From Endothia cerciana (Eukaryota > Ascomycota > Sordariomycetes > Diaporthales > Cryphonectriaceae), in NCBI GenBank assembly GCA_026119935.1, contig JALRMH010000017.1, forward strand, positions 558,001 through 622,000: a stretch of 64,000 nucleotides of DNA, written 5' to 3'. This document shows positions 11,685 to 21,726 of the stretch, in pieces. Every line of letters begins with the position of its first letter. The first letter of the stretch is position 1. Below the pieces are notes generated by a model. It had not been told where the DNA came from, ran no database searches, and saw only the letters and a list, made by a program, of their open reading frames with translations. Made by a program: the position numbers and the translations under genes.

Positions 11685-14203
11685 TGTGCCAGTATCCCTG
11701 GGGAGCAGGTCACGTCTTGCGCGATATGTGTTTCCCCCGGAGTATCAGTCGTGAAATCGACCTTCTGCGCACGCCCGGCGCTCACGGGCAATGCGAGCTA
11801 CAGTAGTACCGCCACCTCCGGGCAATCAACGGCAGCTAGTGGGGGTCTCAACGGTGATCCACTGCGTATTTTGACGGCGGGCGATCTTACCTGCTGGCTC
11901 TGGTTCTCGGAAACTCGTCTACAGGAACGGCAAACCTCAGATAAATGCCATGGGCGACGCGAGGAATGTTGAGCAACGGGGTCGGGAATGATTACTCGAC
12001 ACCCCCGCCTTTCCAACCGGCATGGGTTGAGTGAGATGGCCATCCTTGGGCAATCCCACTAGCAGCCTCCGAGAAATACTCCTAGGAAACATCTGGACAG
12101 TTGATTATCCTGGCATACGGACCATGTCCTCCATCAGTTGTCGAGAGTCCCACCACATGTGCAAAGACTATGCCAAATCGTGCCGCCTCTGAGTACTGAT
12201 GCAAATAATGATTATTCGTGCATGCTTAGCAAACGCGGTGAATAAGAAGACCGCAGCGCTTCCGGGAAGAACTGAATATGCGGATCCCTGCTACGAAATG
12301 ATTACTGTGGTGACTACGCAACTCTTGATTTGCACGAAAAGATATGTGGTCACAACTTGCACAAACGACCAGGTCTTAGCAGCGTAATGTCTATCACTTT
12401 CAGGCCCTACAGGTCTACCCTATATTTAACCAAATGAAGACTCAAATCATACCCTGTTCATCAAAATCCTCAGGTGCTCCTTGCATCAGAACAACACTGA
12501 CGGGTTGCACGGGATTTTCTCTTGGTCATAGCATCCTCAGCGGTGGACTAGAGAAGCTCCTCACGGCTCCATCTCTCTGCCCCAGGACTATACTGAGACA
12601 CATTCTTCTCTCTGTGGACTGACCCCTCCTGCAGGAGCCTGGGAGGATTAAATTTCCAAGGAGGTAAACCGAAGGCCTTCTGTATACATCCCACAAGATG
12701 TATGGGTGCGTTGTCTATCACACTAGTACGGCAAACCATCTCATCCATGTGGAACTTGATGTTGAAGTCTTCTGTCACGATGTTCGGCTTTCGGCGAAGG
12801 CACTGAGAATGCCTTACGGCCCCAAATACGCTCCGGTCGGCTGAATTCTTTGAGCCATCTCTTCTAACCAGGCACAGTTCGGTACAATCACAGGCTTCAA
12901 GCACGCACTATGAAACTTGAATCAACAAGTCATCAGACGCGCAACTAAGGGACCCACTTGAGGATATCGGACATGAGCACTCGTATGTACTGTGAGGTTT
13001 AAGGCTATAGGTTTCGTTAATTTTTCAAGAGTGACCCAGGTGGGCACTTTGAGTGATCCACACTAGTCATGTAACAAGTTGAGGAATATATAGAGCGAGC
13101 GTCTGCGACAAATGCTACGTCAGGGTATGGGCAGTTAAGTAGATCTATCACACGTAGAAGAACTCTGTAGTCTGAGTCGTCGCTCTCGTGATCGTCGTGG
13201 CCATTTCCTCACAACGGCCTCCTGTTGAAGAGGCGATGCAGCGCCCACGTAGTATCGGCTGTCAGCTAGCTCCCTAGGTACCTGTCGAAGAAGTCAAAGA
13301 TGTAATTTGAACGGCCAACCTGCTTTTCTCGATGACTAATTATTCATAAGATGAGATGTCCAAGAACGTAGTCTTCTCAGCCTATAAAACAAAATAAAAA
13401 AGAGCGATGCGTATTTGCCAAGGAATTGGACGGCGCTCTCTCTCTCTCTTTCACTCTCTCTTAGCCACATCGGATACCCCGTTCTCTCTTCAACCAGAGA
13501 TTGATTTCCCAATACCTAGATCCTCGAGCCAGCGAAAAGCAGCCGAGAAGCCCGGGGGTAGTTTTGTCGCCTTCCAGCTGAAGCCTTCCAGACCATGTTC
13601 GCATTGGGACTGCCCGAATCCCTTGTGCAGGACTCGGCGCAGTCTCGAGAATCATAACAATACAATTTTGCTGCCTATTCCCCGGTATTAAGCTCATACC
13701 GGCCCCACTCCCCTTCCCCCGGCTCAGCAAATTTGATCTGACCACATGTCATTGTCTGCTCATCTAGACGAACTCACCTATCAAACATTCCCAAGAGGAG
13801 CATTGTACAACCCAAAAACCACGTGTGAAGTGATATCCGGTCTTTTGAGACATGTAATATTTGCATGTCTACATAAAGGCTAGGAGAGCTGTCAATCTTA
13901 ATTATTGAGGACCAGGAGTTGGAAGCGTTGTTGAATGCTAGGTACCATCAAGAAACAAGCCCTGAGGACCTGGAGGTCAAGCCAAGTCTTACAACCGACC
14001 ATGAGCCACAGCGAACAAGGAGGCTTTCGCAACGTCATTTCCCAACCCCAAAGACAAGATCTCAAGCTGCAATCATCATCCAAGCCAAGATAAAGGTTGA
14101 ACGTTGAAGCTCTCGGCCGTCAACCAGCAGACCACATATCTAAGAAGGGCTTCTTCTATCAGCGGAATCCGTCAGCATTCCACGGATTTGGGCCTGTTCA
14201 TAC
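11685..14203. other. AT-richer spacer of about 2.5 kb, no supported gene
   Basis: Base composition looks visibly more AT-rich than the flanking genes. A minus-strand open frame at 12548-12904 (118 codons) has mixed composition but no family I recognise, and a CT-dinucleotide run lies near 13437-13462. No transposase, reverse transcriptase or terminal repeat was seen. It could be a mutated (RIP-like) relic or simply promoter and 3' flank sequence. Confidence 0.35.
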
Positions 14204-15407
14204 CTAGATATTTATTCCCAAGATAGCCAAGATTTCTCTGAAAAGTTGTGCGAGAACATTTTCAGCAGTGTCTGTGGGGCTGGACGCTGCAGGCTGGCTT
14301 GACAAGGGTGGTGGGAGAGGTTCAGAGGATGGTAGAACCGGAGGGATGGGGATCGTCGTCAATGTCAGAACATCTGGGATTGTGACGGGCAGAGGGAGCC
14401 CAATAGAACCGGGAATCGTAGGAAGAGCAATAGGCAGGTCTGTCAATATCGGAACGCCTGGGACTGTGATGGGTAGAGGGAGCCCAATAGAACCAGGAAT
14501 TGTAGGCAGAGCGACAGGCAGGTCTGTTAATGTAAGGATATCTGGGATTGTGATGGGTAGAGGGAGCCCAATAGAACCAGGAATTGTAGGCAGAGCAATA
14601 GGCAGGTCTGTCAATGTCAGAACACCTGGGATTGTGACGGGCAGAGGGAGCCCAATAGAACCGGGAATCGTAGGAAGAGCGATAGGCAGGCCCGTTAATG
14701 TCGGAACGCCTGGGACTGTGATGGGCAGAGGGAGCCCAATAGAACCGGGAATCGTAGGAAGAGCAATAGGCAGGCCCGTTAATGTCGGAACACCTGGGAC
14801 TGTGACGGGCAGAGGGAGCCCAATAGAACCAGGGAGCCCAATAGAACCGGGAATCGTAGGAAGAGCGATAGGCAGGCCTGTTAATGTCGGAACGCCTGGG
14901 ACTAAGACGGTCACCGGAGGTAGTCCCAAGGGATTGGGGACCCCGGGGTTGATGGAGAGAGGCAGGCTTGGTAAAGTCGGAGTTGAAGGACGTATCGAGG
15001 TCAGGAGTGTTGTTGGAATGTTTATGGAAACCGGAAGCACACTAGGAACGGGGATGCTTGGAAGCTGGACCGAGGGGGCCGCCTGAGGTCCGATTACAGA
15101 CGAGATTGTCGGAAGAGATACCTGCAGCGGGGCTGCGGTGGAGACTCTGAGGAGCGACGCGACCGAAGATTGTCTGCTGGCCAAACTCGCAGCGATCTGG
15201 GAAATCTGTGCTGCGACAGCACTCAGAGGATTCGCGGGCGTGGTAGGTATACCCGGGACTGACGGAGCAAGGGGAAGCGGACGCTTAGTAGATGTTGTTC
15301 TCTCATTGCTACGATATAATTGGCCAGGAGTACTCACTACTAAGACCTGGGATCAATTGGCCAGATGCCACTGCACTCATGGCAGCCAGCACAAATCGAA
15401 GCTTCAT
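14204..15407 (-). CDS. Secreted hydrophobic tandem-repeat protein of unknown function
   Basis: Two exons, 15407-15338 and 15258-14204, join across a 79-nt intron with a TACTAAG-like branch point (374 residues). Exon 1 encodes a signal peptide beginning MKLRFVLAAMSAVASG. The mature part opens with a Ser/Ala-rich helix, then short PSxP motifs, then about six copies of a 28-residue unit of the form VPGVPTLTGLPIALPTIPG plus SIGLPLPIT, with a seventh degenerate copy. The first unit carries an extra six-residue PGSIGL duplication. The repeats are Pro/Leu/Ile/Thr-rich and lack Cys, so this is not a hydrophobin. The tail ENVLAQLFREILAILGINI looks amphipathic. The sequence suggests a cell-wall or secreted structural or effector-like protein, but no function is claimed. 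Confidence 0.75.
14380..14900 (-). repeat. 84-bp coding tandem repeat array
   Basis: About six near-identical 84-bp units plus a degenerate one, in frame inside the secreted repeat-protein gene. An 18-bp internal duplication lies in the first unit, near 14817-14852 on the plus strand. Confidence 0.9.
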
Positions 15408-16705
15408 CGTTGTAGTACCTAAGTTTAGACGAAGTTGTAGGATAAAGACACGTTTCACGCGTTATAAGATGGACTTGCGCTCAAAGTTTCAAAACAAGGT
15501 AAAGAGTGTGAGGCGCTTGCAGCAACTTGGAGGACATTATCATCCACAAGGCAAAGATGGACTCTTATATGGAGAATGCCTGCATATAAAGGGAGGGAGC
15601 CGGATTCTCATCGGCTGGATGCCCTCGCTAACGGATCGTAGGCCGGACGAGAAGATTCTCTCAAATCGGCCCACAAAAGCCTCAAACAAAGACAGTGAAT
15701 TCCTCAGAGAAAGTCATGCGACGATCCTACCAGAGTTGGTCCGCCCGAGTCTCGGTTCAAGGATGCAGATTTGCCAAACGTGTGGAAAGCCTCCAACTAG
15801 GGGGCTAATTGACTTCCTCCCTCGACGACTTGGTGTCTCGCCGGGAAAGCGCCGGAATCAAAATCACCAATCCCTTTCACCACAACGCTCGTTCCGCAGT
15901 CAGAATTGGAAAGCCGGGAATTCCCAAGATGTCATACAGCGATCGATTTCTACCCTCTTGATCGCCATTGTGAGGCCGGTCAGCCTGGTAAAGTTGCTCG
16001 AAGACGAATCGGCTAGACGACTGATCGGATCACATAGGACTCGAGATATAACTAAAACCTTGGAACCACGTGTTCACGCAATGTTAGAGCTTCGAATTGG
16101 CAGAAGCTCCCTTGGTGTGGAACCCTCGAGGTAGTGAGACGTCAAGCTCGTGACTGCATTGCAGGCCTTGCGGGCAAGAGGTTTACGAGATCATATCCTC
16201 CTCCTGATCTGGGCGTATTCTTCTCGGGATGCCGCCAAATGACCCTGAGCAACCCCATCCCCCTTCTTTTTTCTCCCCCATTCTTCTTCTTTCTTCCATC
16301 GTCCCTCTATTTTCATTTGAATTCTCTTCCTTTTGTTTTGTGGGGCGGTGAGGGTGGGGGGAACAGAATGAAATAATTAAATTCCCTGTGTCTTTTCCTT
16401 TTCTTGCTCTTTGGCTCTCAGCCCACCCCAACCCCCGCTCTTTTTACTATACAAAATCTTCCTTGATCTCTTCCTTCATGAGTGACGTCCTGTCTCACAA
16501 GAGAAACCATCGAACTGTGACCTATTCTTATTAAATGGATGCCTAGGCATTATTAAATGGATGCCTGGGCATCATTCACATCGCCGTGTTTAGTGGGGCT
16601 AACTTTGCAGCCCATTTAGGACAGTAACGAGAATCGACATAGTGAGTCTATTCTTTATGGAAATACTAGAATATGTCTATCCCTCATTTCTAACCCTAAC
16701 GTCAC
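15408..16705. other. Spacer with a 22-bp tandem duplication
   Basis: It separates the start of the secreted repeat-protein gene from the stop of the AAA ATPase gene. A 280-codon plus-strand open frame (15292-16134) overlaps the 5' end of the repeat-protein gene and shows no recognisable domain, so it was not accepted. T- and C-rich sequence fills 16257-16340. Confidence 0.4.
16528..16571. repeat. 22-bp direct tandem duplication
   Basis: Two adjacent 22-bp units starting TTATTAAATGG differ at one base (CCTAGG versus CCTGGG). They lie about 135 bp downstream of the AAA ATPase stop. Confidence 0.85.
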
Positions 16706-18799
16706 TCAGACAGCGAGCGCACCGAGGGCAGTGATGCGGTTCTCAGCCAACATCTTCAGCCGTTGCGTTGTGATCCTCTCACCGCCCTTGAGCGTCAGAA
16801 GATGAGCGCTCTTGATCAGGTTCTTGATCTCGCGACCATTGAGCTGTATGTGAGAGAGCTCGTCCAATTCGGCAGCGTCGACGTCGAACTTGTCGCCTCC
16901 AGCGCGCTTGATGAAGTTGGTCCACACCTGCCGGCGCGCCTCGGGTTTGAGGTCGCGGTAGGGAAGAAACAGGTCGACTCGGGACTGGAAGGCGTGGTCT
17001 AGGCTCGAGATGCGGTTGGTGGTCAGGAAGCAGATGCCCTGGTAGTACTCGAGCTTGGTGAGGAAGACGGCCACGAGCTCGTTACGCGCCAGGTCCGAGT
17101 CGGTGCGGGCGCTGAGGAAGACATCGGCCTCGTCGAGGAGGAGCATCGCGTTCCACAGCCTGCAGAGCTCCAGGGCGCGATCGAGGGCTGCTTCGACCTG
17201 CTTAGGCCGTGTGCCGAGCGTGCCGGCACTCAGCCCATACAGTGGGACGCGAGATTTCTCGGCGACCGCTTCTGCTGTGTATGTCTTGCCGACACCGGGA
17301 GGCCCGAACATCAGAATGATGATGCCGCGACCCTTGTCTGGAACGAAATCGTCGAACGAGTTGTGGGAAAGCGTCTTGTTCTCAACAAAGGCCCACGCAA
17401 GCTCTTTTTCGCTTCCGGGGAGCACAAGGTGCTTGAATGCATCGTCGTTCCAGACAACTTCGCTGAGATCATCGATGTTGAATTGCGCCCAATCCTTGGT
17501 CTTGAGGTCCAGGCCCTTGAGCCATGGTGTTGCCAGCAGACACTGCTCATCGGTGAGGTGCACCAAGTGCTCAATGCGCTTGAGCGATGTGCCTGTGGCC
17601 TTGACGGCCTTCAAATCTGAGACGTCGCCCTCGGCATCACTATCTGTCTCGCTATCGGAGCCATCTTGGCTCTCATGGCCGACGTTGCCCTTGTCATTGA
17701 TCTGAACCATCATTTCAGCTTCTTCGAGAGGTCTCAGATTGGGCTTCACGATGTTGTTGCTAGTGTAGTAAGCGAAGGCATCGATGATTGTTCTACCAGC
17801 GACAGGCCTCTCCTCGGGCCGCTTGGTCTCGAGGAGGATCTTGGTCCCCGTGCAAGTCCGGAAGTGGTAGCCCCTAAGACTCTCGAACTTGCGGCCTCTC
17901 GCTGTGAGCCGCTCCTTGATGTCGGAAACAGAGGGGTCAAAGGACAACGGGTACCTGACATGATGTTAGTGGCCCTCTCTCGACAATCGTTGTTGTCTTT
18001 GGGTAGAACTTACACCCCCAGACTGGTGACGAATTTCAGCCCGTCGAAGTACCTGATTCTGGTCTTTGCAGATTCATAGCCGCAGCGCTCTCCATTCCAG
18101 TCGACGTACTCGAAGTCGACCTGCCAGAAAGGAGGCTCCCCACACGGTCGGACCAACTCGTACCGCAGGAGACGAGTCACTGCTTCGACGCCGAAGAAAG
18201 ATGTGACAGCAAGCTCACCAGGTGGGAATATCTGCCACAGGTTCTCGAAGTCGACCTTGCCCGTCTCCCGTGTCTGAATGAGGGAGTCGATCGAGGGCGC
18301 GAGGATCGGCCGGAGGAACCCGATCAGCTGCTTGACGGCACGCTTGGACTTGGACTCTGTAGTCTCTTCGTAAAGGGCGTTGAGGCGGTCCCAACGGTGG
18401 ACTATGGGCGAGTACGGTTGGTGGAATGTCCAATTCTTCAGCTCGAGGTCAAAGTCGCTGTAGTTGGCGAGCGCGACTTTGAGGTGGCTGCGCATCAGCG
18501 GGTCCTGAATGGTGAAAGACTCAGTGTTCCCTGATGAAGTGCAATTAGTAACAGGACCCCAGGAATCGGAACCACAGGCGCCGATTACATGTCTTGTCGT
18601 CCTTGTTGAAATGGTGACGATGGATGATGGGGTTACTCTCAATCTGTCCATTGAGATGAGCCTGTTCCTCTTCGTGACTGGCGAATTTGGACCACCTCGG
18701 GGGGCATTCGTCTCCATAGTTGCCTGCGTTCGCACAGTCATGGCGATAGAGGGCGGTAGACGGCGCAGTGCTGTCCATGATAATGGCAACAGAACTCAT
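16706..18799 (-). CDS. AAA-family ATPase with N-terminal DUF7025-like region
   Basis: Three exons, 18799-18589, 18530-18014 and 17954-16706, join in frame (658 residues). The N-terminal half (about residues 70-300) matches the fungal domain found upstream of such ATPases: IQDPLMRSHLKVAL, a Trp/His stretch PYSPIVHRWDRL, and FLRPILAP. An acidic linker (GSDSETDSDAEGD) follows. The AAA core has Walker A GPPGVGKT (about residues 457-464), Walker B LLLDEADVF (about 513-521), sensor-1 LTTNR and a second arginine-rich helix, QSRVDLFLPYRDL. In filamentous fungi this family is often expanded; its substrate is unknown, and remodelling of protein complexes is inferred from the AAA fold only. The start is the first ATG of exon 1, and an upstream exon cannot be excluded. 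Confidence 0.85.
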
Positions 18800-19382
18800 G
18801 ATGCAACTGTTTTTGGTGAAGTTTTGCAGAGTGATAGGTTTTCAGAATATGGATTCTGTTATGAGGGGCAATGTCCAAGATACCGAAGGTAGTGAAGGAA
18901 GTACAGAATGAGAGCGTCGAAATATGAGATGTCCTATACTCAAGGCTCTTTTATAATCGAAGAAAAAGTCCGTGTATCAGTTCTCGAGTGGCTCGTGCTT
19001 AGAGAATGATGTGAGAAATTCGGTGTGGTTGCCTAGTACACGGCGCCGGGCCTCAGAGCCTGCCTAGACTAGTGTGCATAATTGCAGGGTATTCACTCTG
19101 AACAAGTCAACAGACCAAATTTAATACCGCCTGTGCATGCGCCTCGTGCATTCTGATGCCTACATGGAATGCAATGTAGATGAGCGGTGGGGATTTATCC
19201 AATCAAGCGGTGCTCACTGCCATGAAGCTGTTTTAGCGAGCGCCTTAGGAGCTAGGCTTCACGCGAGGCGCACATCGTTCAGGAGGCCCCTCGCGGTTTC
19301 GGTCGGAAGTGGTTAGCCGTCTGAGGTAGACCATGTGGGCTTGGAGAGGATGAAATTTAAATCCCTGGACGCAACAAGGCAG
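18800..19382. other. Spacer upstream of the AAA ATPase gene
   Basis: Non-coding interval between the AAA ATPase start and the stop of the next minus-strand gene. It probably holds the ATPase promoter. No specific motif stood out. Confidence 0.4.
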
Positions 19383-20325
19383 CTATCTGAAGAAAGAGTG
19401 GTGGTTGTCAAGCTTGGTGGTGTTCTCATCCATAACTTGATGGGCCACCTGGAGGGTATCATGATGCTGAAGTTCGGGTCTGTTTCCCCCCTCTTGCTCG
19501 TCAGGATGTTGGTCAACAAACAGGTCCTTGATGGTGCCTGCGCCGATGGCCCGCTGATACACAGCAAAGCTTGTGGCGAACTCTCGGTGCTGTCCAATCC
19601 GGATCTTGTCGAGGAGGTTAAGGGCGAAATTCTGGCAGTTGTTGTTGATAAGATTGTAGGCCGGCCGCTTCTCCCTCATATTGAAGATGACCATCTCACC
19701 TTGCACATGTCAGCCGACGCACATCTACCTGGGCCTGAGCCGCACTTACCAGCCTCTCTGAGAGCCTCGTCGTTGAACCTTGTCTGACCAACCACGTACG
19801 TATGCCACTCGTCCCGGTTGAGTTTCTCGTTGATATATACTATGTCGAGATGCTCATCCTACGCTCGGTCGAGTCAGCCATCAGTGTCACACCCACACCC
19901 ACGCGGTCCTGTTTTCCGGCGCCACAAACCATCCACAGCTCGTGAACGTAACCCCCAACAAGCACAGCCCAATGCTGGGTTGGGTCCGGACACTTGTGAA
20001 TCTCGGAAGTAATCATCCTGCCCAGCTTGGTCTGCTCGGCGAACCACTTTCCAACAGTGCCTGCAACGGGGTGCCAACCGATCTCAACCGTGCGGGGCTC
20101 GCCGTCGATTTTGACCTCGCCCGGAGGGATGACATTGGGCGTCTTCCCGAGCCCGAGCTCATGCTGAACCAGAAGTTTTCCTTTCAGCAGGTTGTCCTTT
20201 CTGGGGAACCGTCAGCCCGCTCAACTCGGTACGCTGGGAGAACATTGGATTTTCGCCTACAGGAGCGAGCCCAGCTTGCTGCCGGGCGATGTCCGGCCGG
20301 ATTCGTCCTCGTCGTGATCGAGCAT
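19383..20325 (-). CDS. Conserved fungal protein with HW and NCQ motifs (putative papain-fold-like), function unknown
   Basis: Four exons, 20325-20261, 20200-19903, 19858-19750 and 19699-19383, keep frame throughout (262 residues). Introns are 60, 44, 50 and... more exactly the three gaps are 60, 44 and 50 nt, all short with GT-AG ends. The protein has a His in TQHWAVLVGGYVHELW (about residue 98) and a Cys in YNLINNNCQNFALNLLDKI. This His...NCQ.FA spacing recalls PPPDE/LRAT/NlpC-type circularly permuted papain-fold families, where His and Cys are catalytic; that link is inference. The tail ends in VMDENTTKLDNHHSFFR. The start at 20325 is the first in-frame ATG; the frame stays open upstream for about 16 codons and an additional 5' exon is possible. 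It is divergent from the CinA-like gene, with 377 bp between starts. Confidence 0.7.
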
Positions 20326-20702
20326 GTTGCTCAGGTCTGTGTAGGCTCCGGAAAGTCTTCTTAAACGCCTTGTGACCGCCGCTGGTGTCTAGGGCGCAGC
20401 TCGCTGTGACCGGGTCATGTGGCGGCCTTCTTCTGGAGGTCCATCAGGGGACTGTAGCCACGCACAAAACAAGAGGTCGTACTCGCAATCTCAGAAGCCA
20501 GACGGCGCTTTGCGCCCCCCAACCAACGCGAGATATAACGGCGGGAGCTAAGGAGAATCGGGTATTAATTATTACCTAAGCCGCCCACCCGCTCCCAGCT
20601 TATCCATATGGCTCTTAATTACCAACCCACCAGCCCTCTTTCTCGGGACTCATCCGCGAGGCCAGGCTCTCAGAATCATCACGACCGCCAGGAGTTGTGA
20701 TC
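20326..20702. promoter_or_regulatory. Short divergent promoter between the NCQ-protein gene and the CinA-like gene
   Basis: 377 bp between two divergent start codons. Both genes would have to share this as promoter. No recognisable transcription-factor site was identified. Confidence 0.4.
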
Positions 20703-21377
20703 ATGGCCGAATACCCACCACCCGCCCTGAAGGAGGCCGCCGAGGCAGTGGCTAGGCTCCTGCGCGAGCGCGGCGAGACCCTCTCCGTCGCCGAGACAGC
20801 CGCCGGCGGGCTCATATCAGCGGCACTGCTGGCCACGCCCGGAGCGTCCAGGGTCTACAAGGGCGGGGCGACTCTCTACACTTTGGAGTCGCGGATTGCA
20901 TTCGCGGGCTGGACACAGGCCAATATTGACGACTACGATGGGCCGAACCCGGACCTGGTGGCTGGCCTTGCGCAGCATGTGAGGGCCACGCTGGGGTCGA
21001 CGTACACCGTGGGTGAGGTACGTTGACGGCATGATGCTGAACCATAGCCTTGTGGGCAATACAGGTGGGCATGCTTTGGTAACTCACAGCGCCCCTGCAG
21101 AGCGGCACAGCTGGACCGACCGCCTCCAGGAAAGCTGCAAATGGACAGCCGTGAGTGAGCTCTCGGACCACCCTCGGCGGCCCGCTTACTGATACTCTGT
21201 CCTCGCAGTGGCTATGTTGCCTTAGCTGTGGTAAGTGAGAAGGGGACTCTGGGCAGGGAGTTGAACACGGGTCTTGGAGGCGACCGGGCTGGAAACATGG
21301 TGGCCTTTGCGACGGCAGCGCTGAAGCTGGTGCAGGAGTTTATCACGACAAGTGGGGGCCAGGGTGAGAAGATTTGA
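20703..21377 (+). CDS. CinA C-terminal (PncC-like, NMN deamidase) domain protein
   Basis: Exons 20703-21017, 21101-21150 and 21209-21377 join in frame (177 residues), matching the usual length of stand-alone CinA C-terminal proteins. The N-terminus has LRERGETLSVAETAAGGLIS, aligned with the family's ExxTGGLI segment. The middle reads GASRVYKGGATLYT, and exon 2 supplies SGTAGPT, the family SGxAGP motif. Bacterial members deamidate nicotinamide mononucleotide; activity of fungal homologues is inferred. The usual ES-x-TGG signature reads E-T-A-A-G-G here, which may affect catalysis. The start at 20703 is the first ATG; a GTG six bases earlier is not a plausible eukaryotic start. Confidence 0.85.
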
Positions 21378-21726
21378 TGTGATGCGGCAGCCCGACATGG
21401 TCCGCCGCGGTGCCCGTCGATACCATGTGCCTGGCTGTGCAAGACTCGACTGCAACTCTCAGGATACATGCGTTGGTATGCGCCTTGCCCTCGAAACTTG
21501 TAAGGCTGAACAGGAAGACATCGTTCTGGGGAACCACACAGCGATCCTGGCCTTGGCCTGACCCAAGATTGATTGATTTGGCTTAGGCACGGGACATGAC
21601 CGTAGAGCTGACATGGACATTGTCGAACAAATGATACTCTCACCAGAAAAGAAGGAAAATTCGGGCAGGGTCAAGGCCTGAAGCCGTTTTAGGATGTTCT
21701 ACTTGATCATTGACACGCCTCACACC
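21378..21726. other. Convergent 3' spacer
   Basis: Lies between the stops of the CinA-like gene and the PIG-S gene. It presumably contains both 3' ends. Nothing else was recognised. Confidence 0.4.

Noticed and set aside
12548..12904. 118-codon minus-strand frame
   Set aside because: Normal-looking composition but no recognisable motif or gene structure around it; not enough support.
15292..16134. 280-codon plus-strand open frame
   Set aside because: Overlaps the 5' end of the secreted repeat-protein gene antisense and shows no family resemblance, signal peptide or intron structure; kept only as a remote possibility.
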